From an uncultured Lachnospiraceae bacterium (lineage in GTDB: Bacteria > Bacillota > Clostridia > Lachnospirales > Lachnospiraceae): DNA of 5,549 bases. Positions within the stretch are counted from its first letter, which is position 1; every line of letters begins with the position of its first letter. The notes under the pieces were generated by a model. That model did not search any database and had not been told where the DNA came from. It worked only from the letters and a program-made list of their open reading frames with translations. The stretch is from NCBI GenBank assembly GCA_937950565.1, contig CALFCS010000147.1:1-5549 (forward strand). The letters run 5' to 3'. Shown here in pieces: positions 1-5,549 of the stretch. Position numbers and translations under genes: made by a program.

Positions 1-38
1 TGAAAAGATATGATTTGAGGTTTTAGTACCTGGAGGAA

Positions 39-233
39 TTGAGTCATCATAAAACTAGCATCAGGATCAGAAAAGCACCTTCATGGAGCAATGACGCTGT
101 CAGAGGTGCAGCAGCATTCACAGAAAAGATTGTCACACATGTGATGGAAGTGGACGGAAAGCCGATGTATAAGACACTTGACGGATATTTCATCAGTGGC
201 GATCCGAAGCTGGTTGAATACATCGAAGAATAA
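39..233 (+). CDS. Small unrecognised protein or 3' end of a decayed gene (64 codons)
   Basis: I do not recognise this product. The frame looks coding: it has ordinary codon choice for the window, a mixed hydrophilic composition, and a sensible C-terminus (...ISGDPKLVEYIEE) just before a good terminator. There is no membrane segment, signal peptide or cysteine motif. The N-terminal third is basic (SIRIRKAPSW) and the C-terminal part acidic. The start is doubtful. TTG at 39 lies only two bases after GGAGG (32-36), too close for normal initiation, and the first ATG (144) leaves only 30 residues. The same frame also reads sensibly upstream of TTG (from position 3: KRYDLRF, stop, YLEEL), interrupted only by TAG at 24-26. 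It may therefore be the tail of a longer gene with a premature stop, cut by the window edge. An intact small protein is the alternative. That something is coded here is moderately likely; the start is not secure. Confidence 0.4.
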   Translation: MSHHKTSIRIRKAPSWSNDAVRGAAAFTEKIVTHVMEVDGKPMYKTLDGYFISGDPKLVEYIEE

Positions 234-258
234 TGTCGATAATTTTGGAGTAAAAGAG

Positions 259-296
259 AAGCAAGACGGACAATGCGCCGCCTTGCTTTTATTTTG
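259..296 (+). terminator. Rho-independent terminator after the small frame
   Basis: An 11-base stem with a single A-C mismatch forms between AAGCAAGACGG (259-269) and CCGCCTTGCTT (278-288), closing an 8-base loop. It is followed by the T-rich run TTTTATTTTG (287-296). It lies 25 bases after the TAA of the small frame and points rightward, so it should end that transcript and keep it out of the ABC remnant downstream. This is direct sequence evidence for a typical intrinsic terminator. Confidence 0.8.
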
Positions 297-326
297 TCCA
301 CATATAGGGGATAACTGTGTGGATAA
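294..326. repeat. Inverted pair of DnaA-box-like 9-mers
   Basis: TTGTCCACA (294-302) faces TGTGGATAA (318-326) across 15 bases. The right half is an exact match to the DnaA-box consensus TTATCCACA on the minus strand; the left half differs at one base. As RNA the two halves would form a 9-base stem with one G-U pair. No poly-T follows, so it is not a second terminator. It could be a genuine DnaA-binding pair, an operator, or chance in A/T-rich DNA. There is no dnaA, dnaN or replication gene in the window, so calling it an origin is not justified. Confidence 0.35.
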
Positions 327-342
327 TCACAAGATATTGATT

Positions 343-360
343 GTACTAACAAAGCAGTAC
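343..360. repeat. Short inverted repeat at the edge of the ABC ATPase remnant
   Basis: GTACT (343-347) and AGTAC (356-360) are perfect 5-base inverted arms around the 8-base spacer AACAAAGC. The right arm ends on the first base of the codon where ABC ATPase homology begins (CCG at 360-362, the Pro of PTGALDS). The position at the break point makes a recombination scar conceivable, but a 5-base dyad is easily found by chance. Confidence 0.25.
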
Positions 361-614
361 CGACGGGAGCGCTGGACTCCAGAGCGGCGGATGAGCTGAT
401 GAATCTCTTCAATACTATTAACCAGGATGGACAGACGATTCTCATGGTTACGCACAGTGTGAAGGCAGCGAGTGGTGCAAAAAGAGTTCTTTTTATTAAG
501 GATGGGGAAGTATTTCACCAGTTATATAGAGGAAATCTTACGAATGAACAAATGTATCAGAAGATAACAGACACGTTAACGATACTTATGGCGGGAGGTG
601 AGCGTAGTGAGTAA
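360..614 (+). pseudogene. Truncated ABC transporter ATPase (C-terminal remnant, BceA-type)
   Basis: The frame encodes only the last ~84 residues of an ATP-binding cassette protein of the antimicrobial-peptide exporter class. It starts abruptly at the D-loop (PTGALDS, 360-380) and includes the H-loop (ILMVTHS, switch His at 453-455) and the usual tail (VLFIKDGEV). Walker A, the Q-loop, the LSGGQ signature and the Walker B Asp/Glu are absent, and I find no trace of them in the other plus-strand frames back to 234. Family members are about 220-260 residues, so roughly two thirds is missing. Upstream, the frame continues with unrelated codons to a TAA at 324. The first internal ATG (399) has no convincing ribosome site. 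The TAA (612-614) overlaps the permease start, as in an intact operon. A fragment without the nucleotide-binding motifs cannot hydrolyse ATP. An assembly error at the junction is the main alternative. Confidence 0.85.
593..598 (+). promoter_or_regulatory. Ribosome binding site that decides the permease start
   Basis: GGGAGG sits 8 bases before GTG at 607 and runs into the other candidate GTG at 598, which therefore cannot be the start it serves. It lies inside the last codons of the ATPase remnant, so the permease start would normally be reached by ribosomes finishing the ATPase (translational coupling). Confidence 0.75.
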
Positions 615-2616
615 ATCCATTTATTCCAGACTTGCGCTTACCAATCTGAAAAACAACAGGAAAACATATCTCCCGTATATTTTGACAGCAATTCTTACGG
701 TAATGATGTATTATATTATAGATGCGCTTTCGGAAAATACGAGTGTCGGAAATGGAAATCTCCAGCTGATCCTCAGATATGCAGTTACAGTCCTTGGTAT
801 ATTTGCAGTCATTTTTTTGTTTTACACGAACAGCTTTCTGGTTAAACGCCGGAAGAAGGAGATTGGGGTATATAATATCCTGGGAATGGGAAAACAGCAT
901 ATTTCCCGGATGCTTTTGATAGAAAACATAATTATCACGGTTATTAGTATTGCAGTGGGCCTGATATGTGGCATCGTATTTAGTAAACTGATGTGGCTTG
1001 TACTTTTGAAACTTTTGCATTATGATGTCCGGATGGATTTTGCAGTATCCGTCATATCACTTGTGCGCACGCTGATTCTCTTTGGAGTTATTTTTACACT
1101 GACACTTATTTATAATCTTCTGCAGATTAAGCTTGCAAACCCGGTGGAGCTTTTGAGAGGCGGCAGCCAGGGGGAGAGAGAGCCGAAAACAAAGTGGATT
1201 CTGACGATTCTGGGAATTGCGGCGATTGGCACAGGGTATTATATTGCGATTGTCACGGAATCACCGCTGCAGGCAATCGGCAACTTTTTTATCGCAGTTG
1301 TCTGTGTAATCCTTGGTACGTACGCATTATTTATAGCAGGCAGTATTGCTCTGCTGAAAATGCTTAGGAAAAGAAAAGGCTTTTATTATAAAGCAAAGCA
1401 TTTTACTGCCGTATCCGGTATGCTGTACCGGATGAAGCAGAATGCGGTGGGGCTTGCAAATATTTGTATTTTGAGTACGATGGTGCTGGTTATGGTATCT
1501 ACAACCGTATCTCTTTATATAGGAATGGAGGACGTACTGGCAACCAGATATCCGAAAGAATTCGAGGTAACGCTGGAAGAAGAGAAAGAGGAGCCGGAGA
1601 AGGAGCAGAAAATCCATGGGATTATCGAAGAGGAAGCAGAGAAAGCCGGAATTTCCGTAAAGGAGATGGATGCATACCATTATGAGGCTGTTTCCGCAAA
1701 AATGAACGGAAATACAATCGTAACAGATTATGTGGCTGACGCATATTCCGATGTGGAAGACGTGTGTGAATTCTATATGCTTCCCCAGGCGGATTATAAT
1801 GAACTGGAAGGAGACAATGTATCACTGAAAGAGGATGAGGTGATTATCTATAATCCGGAACAAGGGGCAGAAAAGCTGGCGGAAGATACGATCATAATAG
1901 ACGATGATACGTATCATGTGGTAAAAGAGCTGGATAATATGAAGATTGAAAGGAAAAACCGCTCAAATGTTATCGGAGGTTATTATGTGATTTTCTCTGG
2001 AAGAAGCCAGATAGAAACGATTCTTCGAAGGGTATGTGAAAAAAGGCTCTCCGAAAATCCTGATTTCAGGATGGTAGGAATGAATATAAATTATAAGGTT
2101 AATTTTGACTTAAGCGGGAAAGAAGAGACATGGAAGCAGGTCACAGAAGCTATGCAGAACAGGCTTGAACAGGAAGTGCCGGAGACTTACAGTGAGAGCC
2201 GGGAGATGAACAGAGCCGACTTCTATATTCTGTATGGCGGGCTGCTCTTCATCGGAATCTATCTTGGCGTGATGTTCTTGATGGCAACAGTATTGATTAT
2301 TTATTATAAACAGATATCGGAAGGCTATGATGACAAGGAGCGTTATCAGATTATGAAGAAGGTGGGGATGAGCAGACTGGAAATCAGGCGCTCCATACGA
2401 AGCCAGGTAATTATTGTATTTTTCCTGCCGCTTCTAACAGCAGTGATTCATATTATGGTGGCATTCAAAGTAATTACCAAGCTTCTGGCGGTGCTGAACC
2501 TGACGAATGTACCGTTGTTCTTTATTTGTACAGTAGTAACGGTTATCGTGTTTGCAGTATTTTATGGAATTGTATATACAATGACTGCAAGAGAATATTA
2601 TAAAATAGTAAGATAA
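607..2616 (+). CDS. ABC transporter permease, BceB/VraG/YxdM type (FtsX-like)
   Basis: Full-length 669-residue membrane subunit of an ABC transporter of the kind that protects Firmicutes from cell-wall-active peptides such as bacitracin or lantibiotics and often signals to a histidine kinase. The N-terminus (SIYSRLALTNLKNNRKTYLPYIL) and C-terminus (TAREYYKIVR) are typical of the family. I see ten membrane segments at about 21-39, 58-78, 107-129, 152-175, 197-215, 227-250, 283-307, 540-566, 601-625 and 637-659. A large extracytoplasmic domain (about 308-539) lies between segments 7 and 8, the family hallmark for peptide or lipid II sensing; it begins with a very acidic stretch (EEEKEEPEKE). 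Two FtsX-like permease regions flank it, with cytoplasmic KRRKKEIGVYNILGM and KERYQIMKKVGMSR couplings to the ATPase. The start is GTG at 607, chosen from the ribosome site; GTG at 598 is unlikely. It overlaps the ATPase remnant by 8 bases. No two-component genes are visible. The drug specificity cannot be read from sequence, and its own ATPase appears lost. Confidence 0.92.
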   Translation: MSKSIYSRLALTNLKNNRKTYLPYILTAILTVMMYYIIDALSENTSVGNGNLQLILRYAVTVLGIFAVIFLFYTNSFLVKRRKKEIGVYNILGMGKQHISRMLLIENIIITVISIAVGLICGIVFSKLMWLVLLKLLHYDVRMDFAVSVISLVRTLILFGVIFTLTLIYNLLQIKLANPVELLRGGSQGEREPKTKWILTILGIAAIGTGYYIAIVTESPLQAIGNFFIAVVCVILGTYALFIAGSIALLKMLRKRKGFYYKAKHFTAVSGMLYRMKQNAVGLANICILSTMVLVMVSTTVSLYIGMEDVLATRYPKEFEVTLEEEKEEPEKEQKIHGIIEEEAEKAGISVKEMDAYHYEAVSAKMNGNTIVTDYVADAYSDVEDVCEFYMLPQADYNELEGDNVSLKEDEVIIYNPEQGAEKLAEDTIIIDDDTYHVVKELDNMKIERKNRSNVIGGYYVIFSGRSQIETILRRVCEKRLSENPDFRMVGMNINYKVNFDLSGKEETWKQVTEAMQNRLEQEVPETYSESREMNRADFYILYGGLLFIGIYLGVMFLMATVLIIYYKQISEGYDDKERYQIMKKVGMSRLEIRRSIRSQVIIVFFLPLLTAVIHIMVAFKVITKLLAVLNLTNVPLFFICTVVTVIVFAVFYGIVYTMTAREYYKIVR

Positions 2617-2623
2617 AGAGGCA

Positions 2624-3718
2624 TTAACACAGAGTCTGCCTGATACACTTAAGCAGCTTGTCATTATCTTCTGGCATCATAATGCAGAACCTTATATATT
2701 CTCCATCCAGACTTTTGAAAGAAGAGCAGTCGCGTATCATCATTTTCTCTTTTATTGCGGCTTCGAACACGTCAAAAGAGGTTACGGATTCTTTTAAAAT
2801 CCGGACCAGGATAAAGTTAGCATAAGGCTTATAGATTTTAATTCCCGGAATCTCTGAAAGTTTCCGGCAGAGGCGTTCCCTCTCCGGACAGATGAGGTTC
2901 CGGGTATTTGTAATATAATCTTTGTCACACAGCATCCGTTCACCGACATAGGCGCCGACGCTGTTCAGGCTCCATGGGTTTTGATGAATCAGAAGAGCCT
3001 TGAGGAAAGCGCTGTTACTTGTGATGCCGTAACCAAAGCGAAGCCCCGGGGCGGCGAAGAACTTGGATACGCCGCGGATAACCATCAGGTTATCGTATTT
3101 TGCTGCCAGGGGAACTGCTGTAATCTCGCAGATGTCCGGGGCAAATTCTACATAAGTTTCATCAATCATAACAAAAGTATTTTGCTTTTGACAGAAAGCA
3201 AGAATTTTTTCGATTTCACCGGTACGGATTGCAGAAGAGGTCGGGTTGTTCGGGTTACACAGGATGAGAAGGTCAATATCCGGTGTAAGGTGACGCAGAA
3301 AATCTTCTGTATCCAGCACAAAGTTCCCGGATTCTTTTAAATCATAATGTGTGATACTTCCCCCTGTTAATGATAATTCTCTCTCATATTCAGAATAAGT
3401 AGGACCGAGGACAAGGGCCTTCTTTGCATTGCGCTGGCTGATGAGAAGGGAGATAAGTTCAGTAGAACCGTTTCCTACTACAATATGTGCCGTGTCGGCG
3501 CCTGTATATGCACCGACAGCATTTTTTAAGCTTGTATAGTTTCGGTCTGGATAAGAAGAGATAATATCAAGATGCTCTGCCAGATCGCTTTTGACTGAAT
3601 CAGACAGTCCGAGCGGATTGACATTTGCGCCGAAACGAATGATTTCATTCTTGTCCAGATGATAGTATTCTGCAATTTTTTCAAGGTCACTTCCGTGAAA
3701 TTCTGGTTTTTTATTCAT
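2624..3718 (-). CDS. PLP-dependent aminotransferase-fold enzyme, CobD/HisC-like
   Basis: A complete 364-residue fold-type I PLP enzyme of the class I/II aminotransferase group. Residues visible, counted from ATG: NPNNPT with the pyridine-contacting Asn at 158, Asp186 and Tyr189 in MIDETYVEF, the PLP lysine Lys219 in SKFFAAPGLRFGY, the phosphate-binding Arg227, and the substrate-carboxylate Arg343 (YIRF). The N-terminal HGSDLEKIA...FGANVNPLG and the C-terminal MIRDCSSF resemble CobD, the threonine-phosphate decarboxylase that makes aminopropanol phosphate for the cobalamin lower-ligand loop. Histidinol-phosphate aminotransferase (HisC) is the close alternative. No cobalamin or histidine genes lie beside it here, so the substrate is uncertain. 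ATG (3716-3718) is preferred over GTG (3722-3724) because TGAGGTG (3724-3730) sits 5 bases before the ATG and overlaps the GTG. Its stop is 7 bases from the permease stop, tail to tail. It is transcribed divergently from the DUF5717-like gene. Confidence 0.88.
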   Translation of the reverse strand: MNKKPEFHGSDLEKIAEYYHLDKNEIIRFGANVNPLGLSDSVKSDLAEHLDIISSYPDRNYTSLKNAVGAYTGADTAHIVVGNGSTELISLLISQRNAKKALVLGPTYSEYERELSLTGGSITHYDLKESGNFVLDTEDFLRHLTPDIDLLILCNPNNPTSSAIRTGEIEKILAFCQKQNTFVMIDETYVEFAPDICEITAVPLAAKYDNLMVIRGVSKFFAAPGLRFGYGITSNSAFLKALLIHQNPWSLNSVGAYVGERMLCDKDYITNTRNLICPERERLCRKLSEIPGIKIYKPYANFILVRILKESVTSFDVFEAAIKEKMMIRDCSSFKSLDGEYIRFCIMMPEDNDKLLKCIRQTLC

Positions 3719-3723
3719 ATTCA

Positions 3724-3730
3724 CACCTCA
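3724..3730 (-). promoter_or_regulatory. Ribosome binding site of the CobD-like gene
   Basis: On the minus strand this reads TGAGGTG, ending 5 bases before the ATG at 3716-3718. It overlaps the in-frame GTG two codons upstream, so it selects the ATG. Confidence 0.7.
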
Positions 3731-3752
3731 TTTATAAGGAAATTTGTAATAC

Positions 3753-3781
3753 AGCATTGCCATTATTACTCAAACAATGCT
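3753..3781. promoter_or_regulatory. Perfect 7-base dyad across the rightward promoter (possible operator)
   Basis: AGCATTG (3753-3759) and CAATGCT (3775-3781) are exact inverted repeats with 15 bases between them and half-site centres 22 bases apart, about two helical turns. The left arm overlaps the -35 and the right arm abuts and touches the -10 of the rightward promoter. That geometry is common for dimeric repressors or MerR-like activators, although the regulator is not visible here. In the leftward transcript the same dyad would lie at the extreme 5' end and could form a leader hairpin. Its binding role is inference. Confidence 0.5.
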
Positions 3782-3786
3782 ATAAT
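3757..3786 (+). promoter_or_regulatory. Rightward sigma-A-type promoter for the DUF5717-like gene
   Basis: The -35 is TTGCCA (3757-3762), the spacer is 18 bases, and the -10 is TATAAT (3781-3786) preceded by TG plus one base (3778-3780), which makes it an extended -10. The predicted start is near 3793, giving a leader of about 46 bases before the TTG start codon. This is a strong consensus match. Confidence 0.75.
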
Positions 3787-3788
3787 CT

Positions 3789-3817
3789 ATTATAATTATG
3801 TTTACAGAAAAATGCAA
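3789..3817 (-). promoter_or_regulatory. Leftward sigma-A-type promoter for the CobD-like gene
   Basis: On the minus strand the -35 is TTGCAT (3817-3812), the spacer is 17 bases, and the -10 is TATAAT (3794-3789). The predicted start is near 3782, giving a leader of about 64 bases. Its -10 lies 2 bases from the -10 of the rightward promoter, so RNA polymerase should not be able to occupy both at once. Confidence 0.7.
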
Positions 3818-3827
3818 CGAGAGAAGC

Positions 3828-3832
3828 AGGTG
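3828..3832 (+). promoter_or_regulatory. Ribosome binding site before the TTG start
   Basis: AGGTG lies 6 bases before TTG at 3839. An in-frame TAA at 3833-3835 rules out any start further upstream, so this modest site supports TTG as the initiation codon. Confidence 0.6.
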
Positions 3833-3838
3833 TAAAAC

Positions 3839-5549
3839 TTGAAAAACAAAATCCAGAAATTTTCAAAAGGCAATTTCCGGCTTGTACGCCCGGAAATTAT
3901 ATTTGAAGAAACGAATCTGGTTCTGATTATTGGAGAAGGGGAAGTATACCGGGGGAGTTTCGTAATTAAAAGTAGTAACCAATGTGCAATACGGGGATTG
4001 ATCTACCCGTCTTCTTTTCGTGTCCATCTAAAGGATTCCGGATTTGATGGCAATCCGGCAAGAGTAGAATTTTCTTATGACGGAAGAGGACTTCCGCCTG
4101 GATATGTAGAGGAAGGAAAATTTACCGTAGTGTGTACAGGCGGTGAGTATGAGCTGTCATTTACGGCAATTGTGGAGAAGCCATATGTAATGACTGCCTA
4201 CGGGAAAGTGCAGAATACAGATGATTTCCGCAAGCTTGCGATTAAGGATTATTCAGAGGCTGCAAGACTGTTCAGATCCAGAGACTTTTATAATGTTTTA
4301 AAATATGAAAATGAGCGCATTTTTTATTTGTATGATAATATGCGGAAATGGTCTTTGAGCGAGCAGGCGCTGGAAGAATTCCTGGTAGGCATTAAGCAGA
4401 AGGAGTGTATTTTCCTGACACTTCCGGGAGAAGGAATGTTCTTTGAGGATGTGACGGAATCAACGAAAGGGATTGTTTCTCTGATGAAAAATACCTGGGG
4501 ATATATTCCGGTACACATTGAGACAGACGGTAAGTTTCTGAAAGTATTAAAGACAGATATTACAACAGAAGATTTTGTGGGAAACACACATGAAATCGAA
4601 TATTTTGTACGTCCGGAATTTCTGCATGGCGGACGTAATTATGGAGCGATTCGTTTTATTACTCCATATGAAACACTGACGTATGAGATAGAAGTGTTCC
4701 AGAATCAGGAATATGATGAGAACCACCACGTGCCGGAGCTTCTTATGGCACAGGTAATCAAAGAATATGTGGGGTACGTGGCAGGAAGAATTGAGCTGGA
4801 GAACTGGGTGGCAAGCGCTGCGGAGAAGGTAACTGCTGTCCGGAAGCTTGATCCGCTAAGTGAAATGTACCAGCTGCTTCAGGCGCATATTTATATTATC
4901 GGAAAGCGGATAGAGGAAGCCAAATGGATTCTCGAAAATTATAATTACAATAAGTTTGCCATTGGAAAAGATCCGATTACAAACAGCTATTATCTGTTCC
5001 TGACGGCGCTAATCCGGGAAAATAAGGCCCATACGGAACGGGTGCTTGATGAAATCAGTAAGACATATCTGCGGTATCAGGATTCCTGGATGCTGCTGCA
5101 TATGTTGATTAAATTAGATCCGAGATACAAAAATCCATATAAAAAACTAGAGGTCCTGGAACAGCAGTATGAATTTGAAATTAATGAGGTACTGTTCTAT
5201 CTGGAGGCTTATTTGTGCTACAGAGAGAAGCCGACGCTTCTTAAGAAATTAGGTGAATTTGAGCTTCACGTTCTTGAATTTGCTACAAAATACCGTCTGA
5301 TGACAAAGGAGCTGGCGCTTTATGTTGCAAACTTTGCAAGCCAGAGAAAGGATTTCAGTGTGCCATTATTCCGGATTCTGGAGCGGATATACAAGATGTA
5401 TGGAGAACCGATGATTCTGAATACGATTTGTACGCTGCTCATTAAAGGCGATAAGACAGGATACCGGTATTTTGGATGGTATCAGAAGGCAGTAGATGAA
5501 GGATTCCGGATTGCCAGATTGTATGAATATTATATGATTACATTGAATG
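3839..5549 (+). CDS. DUF5717-like protein, N-terminal 570 residues (runs off the window)
   Basis: The frame is uninterrupted from TTG (3839) to the window end, so the C-terminus is missing. I recognise it, with moderate confidence, as the large DUF5717 family of Lachnospiraceae, proteins of roughly a thousand residues with no known function. Residues 1-120 (opening KNKIQKFSKGNFRLVRPE) are rich in predicted beta strands and resemble an immunoglobulin-like sandwich. Residues 121-185 are helical. Residues about 187-290 form a second beta-rich unit with a similar ending (TYEIEVFQ against ELSFTAIVEK). From about 298 on the chain is almost wholly alpha-helical with paired amphipathic helices, like TPR-type repeats (for example LLQAHIYIIGKRIEEAKWIL). 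There is no signal peptide, membrane segment or catalytic motif, so a cytoplasmic scaffold or assembly role is plausible, but that is inference. It is transcribed divergently from the CobD-like gene from an overlapping promoter. Confidence 0.75.
   Translation, partial: MKNKIQKFSKGNFRLVRPEIIFEETNLVLIIGEGEVYRGSFVIKSSNQCAIRGLIYPSSFRVHLKDSGFDGNPARVEFSYDGRGLPPGYVEEGKFTVVCTGGEYELSFTAIVEKPYVMTAYGKVQNTDDFRKLAIKDYSEAARLFRSRDFYNVLKYENERIFYLYDNMRKWSLSEQALEEFLVGIKQKECIFLTLPGEGMFFEDVTESTKGIVSLMKNTWGYIPVHIETDGKFLKVLKTDITTEDFVGNTHEIEYFVRPEFLHGGRNYGAIRFITPYETLTYEIEVFQNQEYDENHHVPELLMAQVIKEYVGYVAGRIELENWVASAAEKVTAVRKLDPLSEMYQLLQAHIYIIGKRIEEAKWILENYNYNKFAIGKDPITNSYYLFLTALIRENKAHTERVLDEISKTYLRYQDSWMLLHMLIKLDPRYKNPYKKLEVLEQQYEFEINEVLFYLEAYLCYREKPTLLKKLGEFELHVLEFATKYRLMTKELALYVANFASQRKDFSVPLFRILERIYKMYGEPMILNTICTLLIKGDKTGYRYFGWYQKAVDEGFRIARLYEYYMITLN

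Noticed and set aside
318..331. CRP-like site TGTG-N6-CACA
   Set aside because: Only 4-base arms, and a Crp-type palindrome is not expected at this kind of locus in Clostridia; the match is within chance and overlaps the DnaA-box-like motif.
327..345. NrdR-box-like CACAAGATATTG
   Set aside because: Only a partial match to one box, without the second box NrdR needs and without any ribonucleotide reductase gene nearby.
47..445. Minus-strand open frame of 132 codons
   Set aside because: It lies opposite both the small plus-strand frame and the ABC remnant, has no ribosome site, and crosses the terminator; it looks like a shadow of coding sequence on the plus strand.
598..606. GTG at 598 as the permease start
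   Set aside because: It overlaps the GGGAGG ribosome site itself; GTG at 607 has normal spacing and yields the typical SKSIYSRLALTN N-terminus.
2619..2637. Possible terminator AGGCA/TGCCT between the convergent genes
   Set aside because: The stem is only 5 bases with a 9-base loop on the plus-strand reading and is not followed by a solid T-run rightward; the leftward side is T-rich but the stem is too weak to call.
2981..3340. Plus-strand open frame of 119 codons inside the CobD-like gene
   Set aside because: It is antisense to a gene with complete catalytic motifs and has no ribosome site.
1..5549. CRISPR array, tRNA, rRNA, insertion sequence or riboswitch
   Set aside because: I looked for regularly spaced repeats, transposase frames with terminal repeats, tRNA arms and known leader folds and saw none that could be supported.

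Overview
The window looks like the chromosome of a Gram-positive anaerobe of the Clostridia, most likely a Lachnospiraceae gut bacterium. The evidence is moderate A+T content with A/T-rich intergenic DNA, strong GGAGG-type ribosome sites, GTG and TTG starts, a BceB-type peptide-antibiotic transporter permease, and a large protein that I recognise, with moderate confidence, as the Lachnospiraceae-type DUF5717 family. This assignment comes from reading the sequence; no database search was possible.

Layout. (1) Positions 1-360 hold a short unrecognised reading frame (about 39-233), a good intrinsic terminator (259-296), and about 60 bases with two inverted repeats, one made of DnaA-box-like 9-mers. 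(2) Positions 360-614 hold only the C-terminal end of an ABC ATPase, from the D-loop onward. Walker A, the Q-loop, the signature motif and the Walker B acidic residues are missing, so this is a gene remnant. (3) Positions 607-2616 encode the matching full-length ABC permease (BceB/VraG/YxdM type). Its start overlaps the end of the ATPase remnant, as in an intact bceAB-like operon. (4) Positions 2624-3718 on the minus strand encode a complete PLP-dependent aminotransferase-fold enzyme that resembles CobD (threonine-phosphate decarboxylase) and HisC. It converges on the permease with only 7 bases between the stop codons. (5) The 120-base region 3719-3838 carries two divergent sigma-A-type promoters whose footprints overlap, plus a perfect 7-base dyad spanning the -35 to -10 of the rightward promoter. 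(6) From 3839 to the window edge, a TTG-initiated frame encodes the first 570 residues of the DUF5717-like protein: beta-rich N-terminal half, alpha-helical repeat-like second half, still open at position 5549.

How the parts relate. The permease normally pairs with the ATPase whose gene is truncated here, so the transporter is probably dead unless another ATPase supplies it. The CobD-like enzyme and the DUF5717-like protein share a compact divergent control region, which suggests coordinated or mutually exclusive expression; no functional link can be read from the sequence. I do not see a clear new defence or mobile system. The points most worth a second look are the deletion/rearrangement junction near 297-360 and the overlapping divergent promoters with their dyad.
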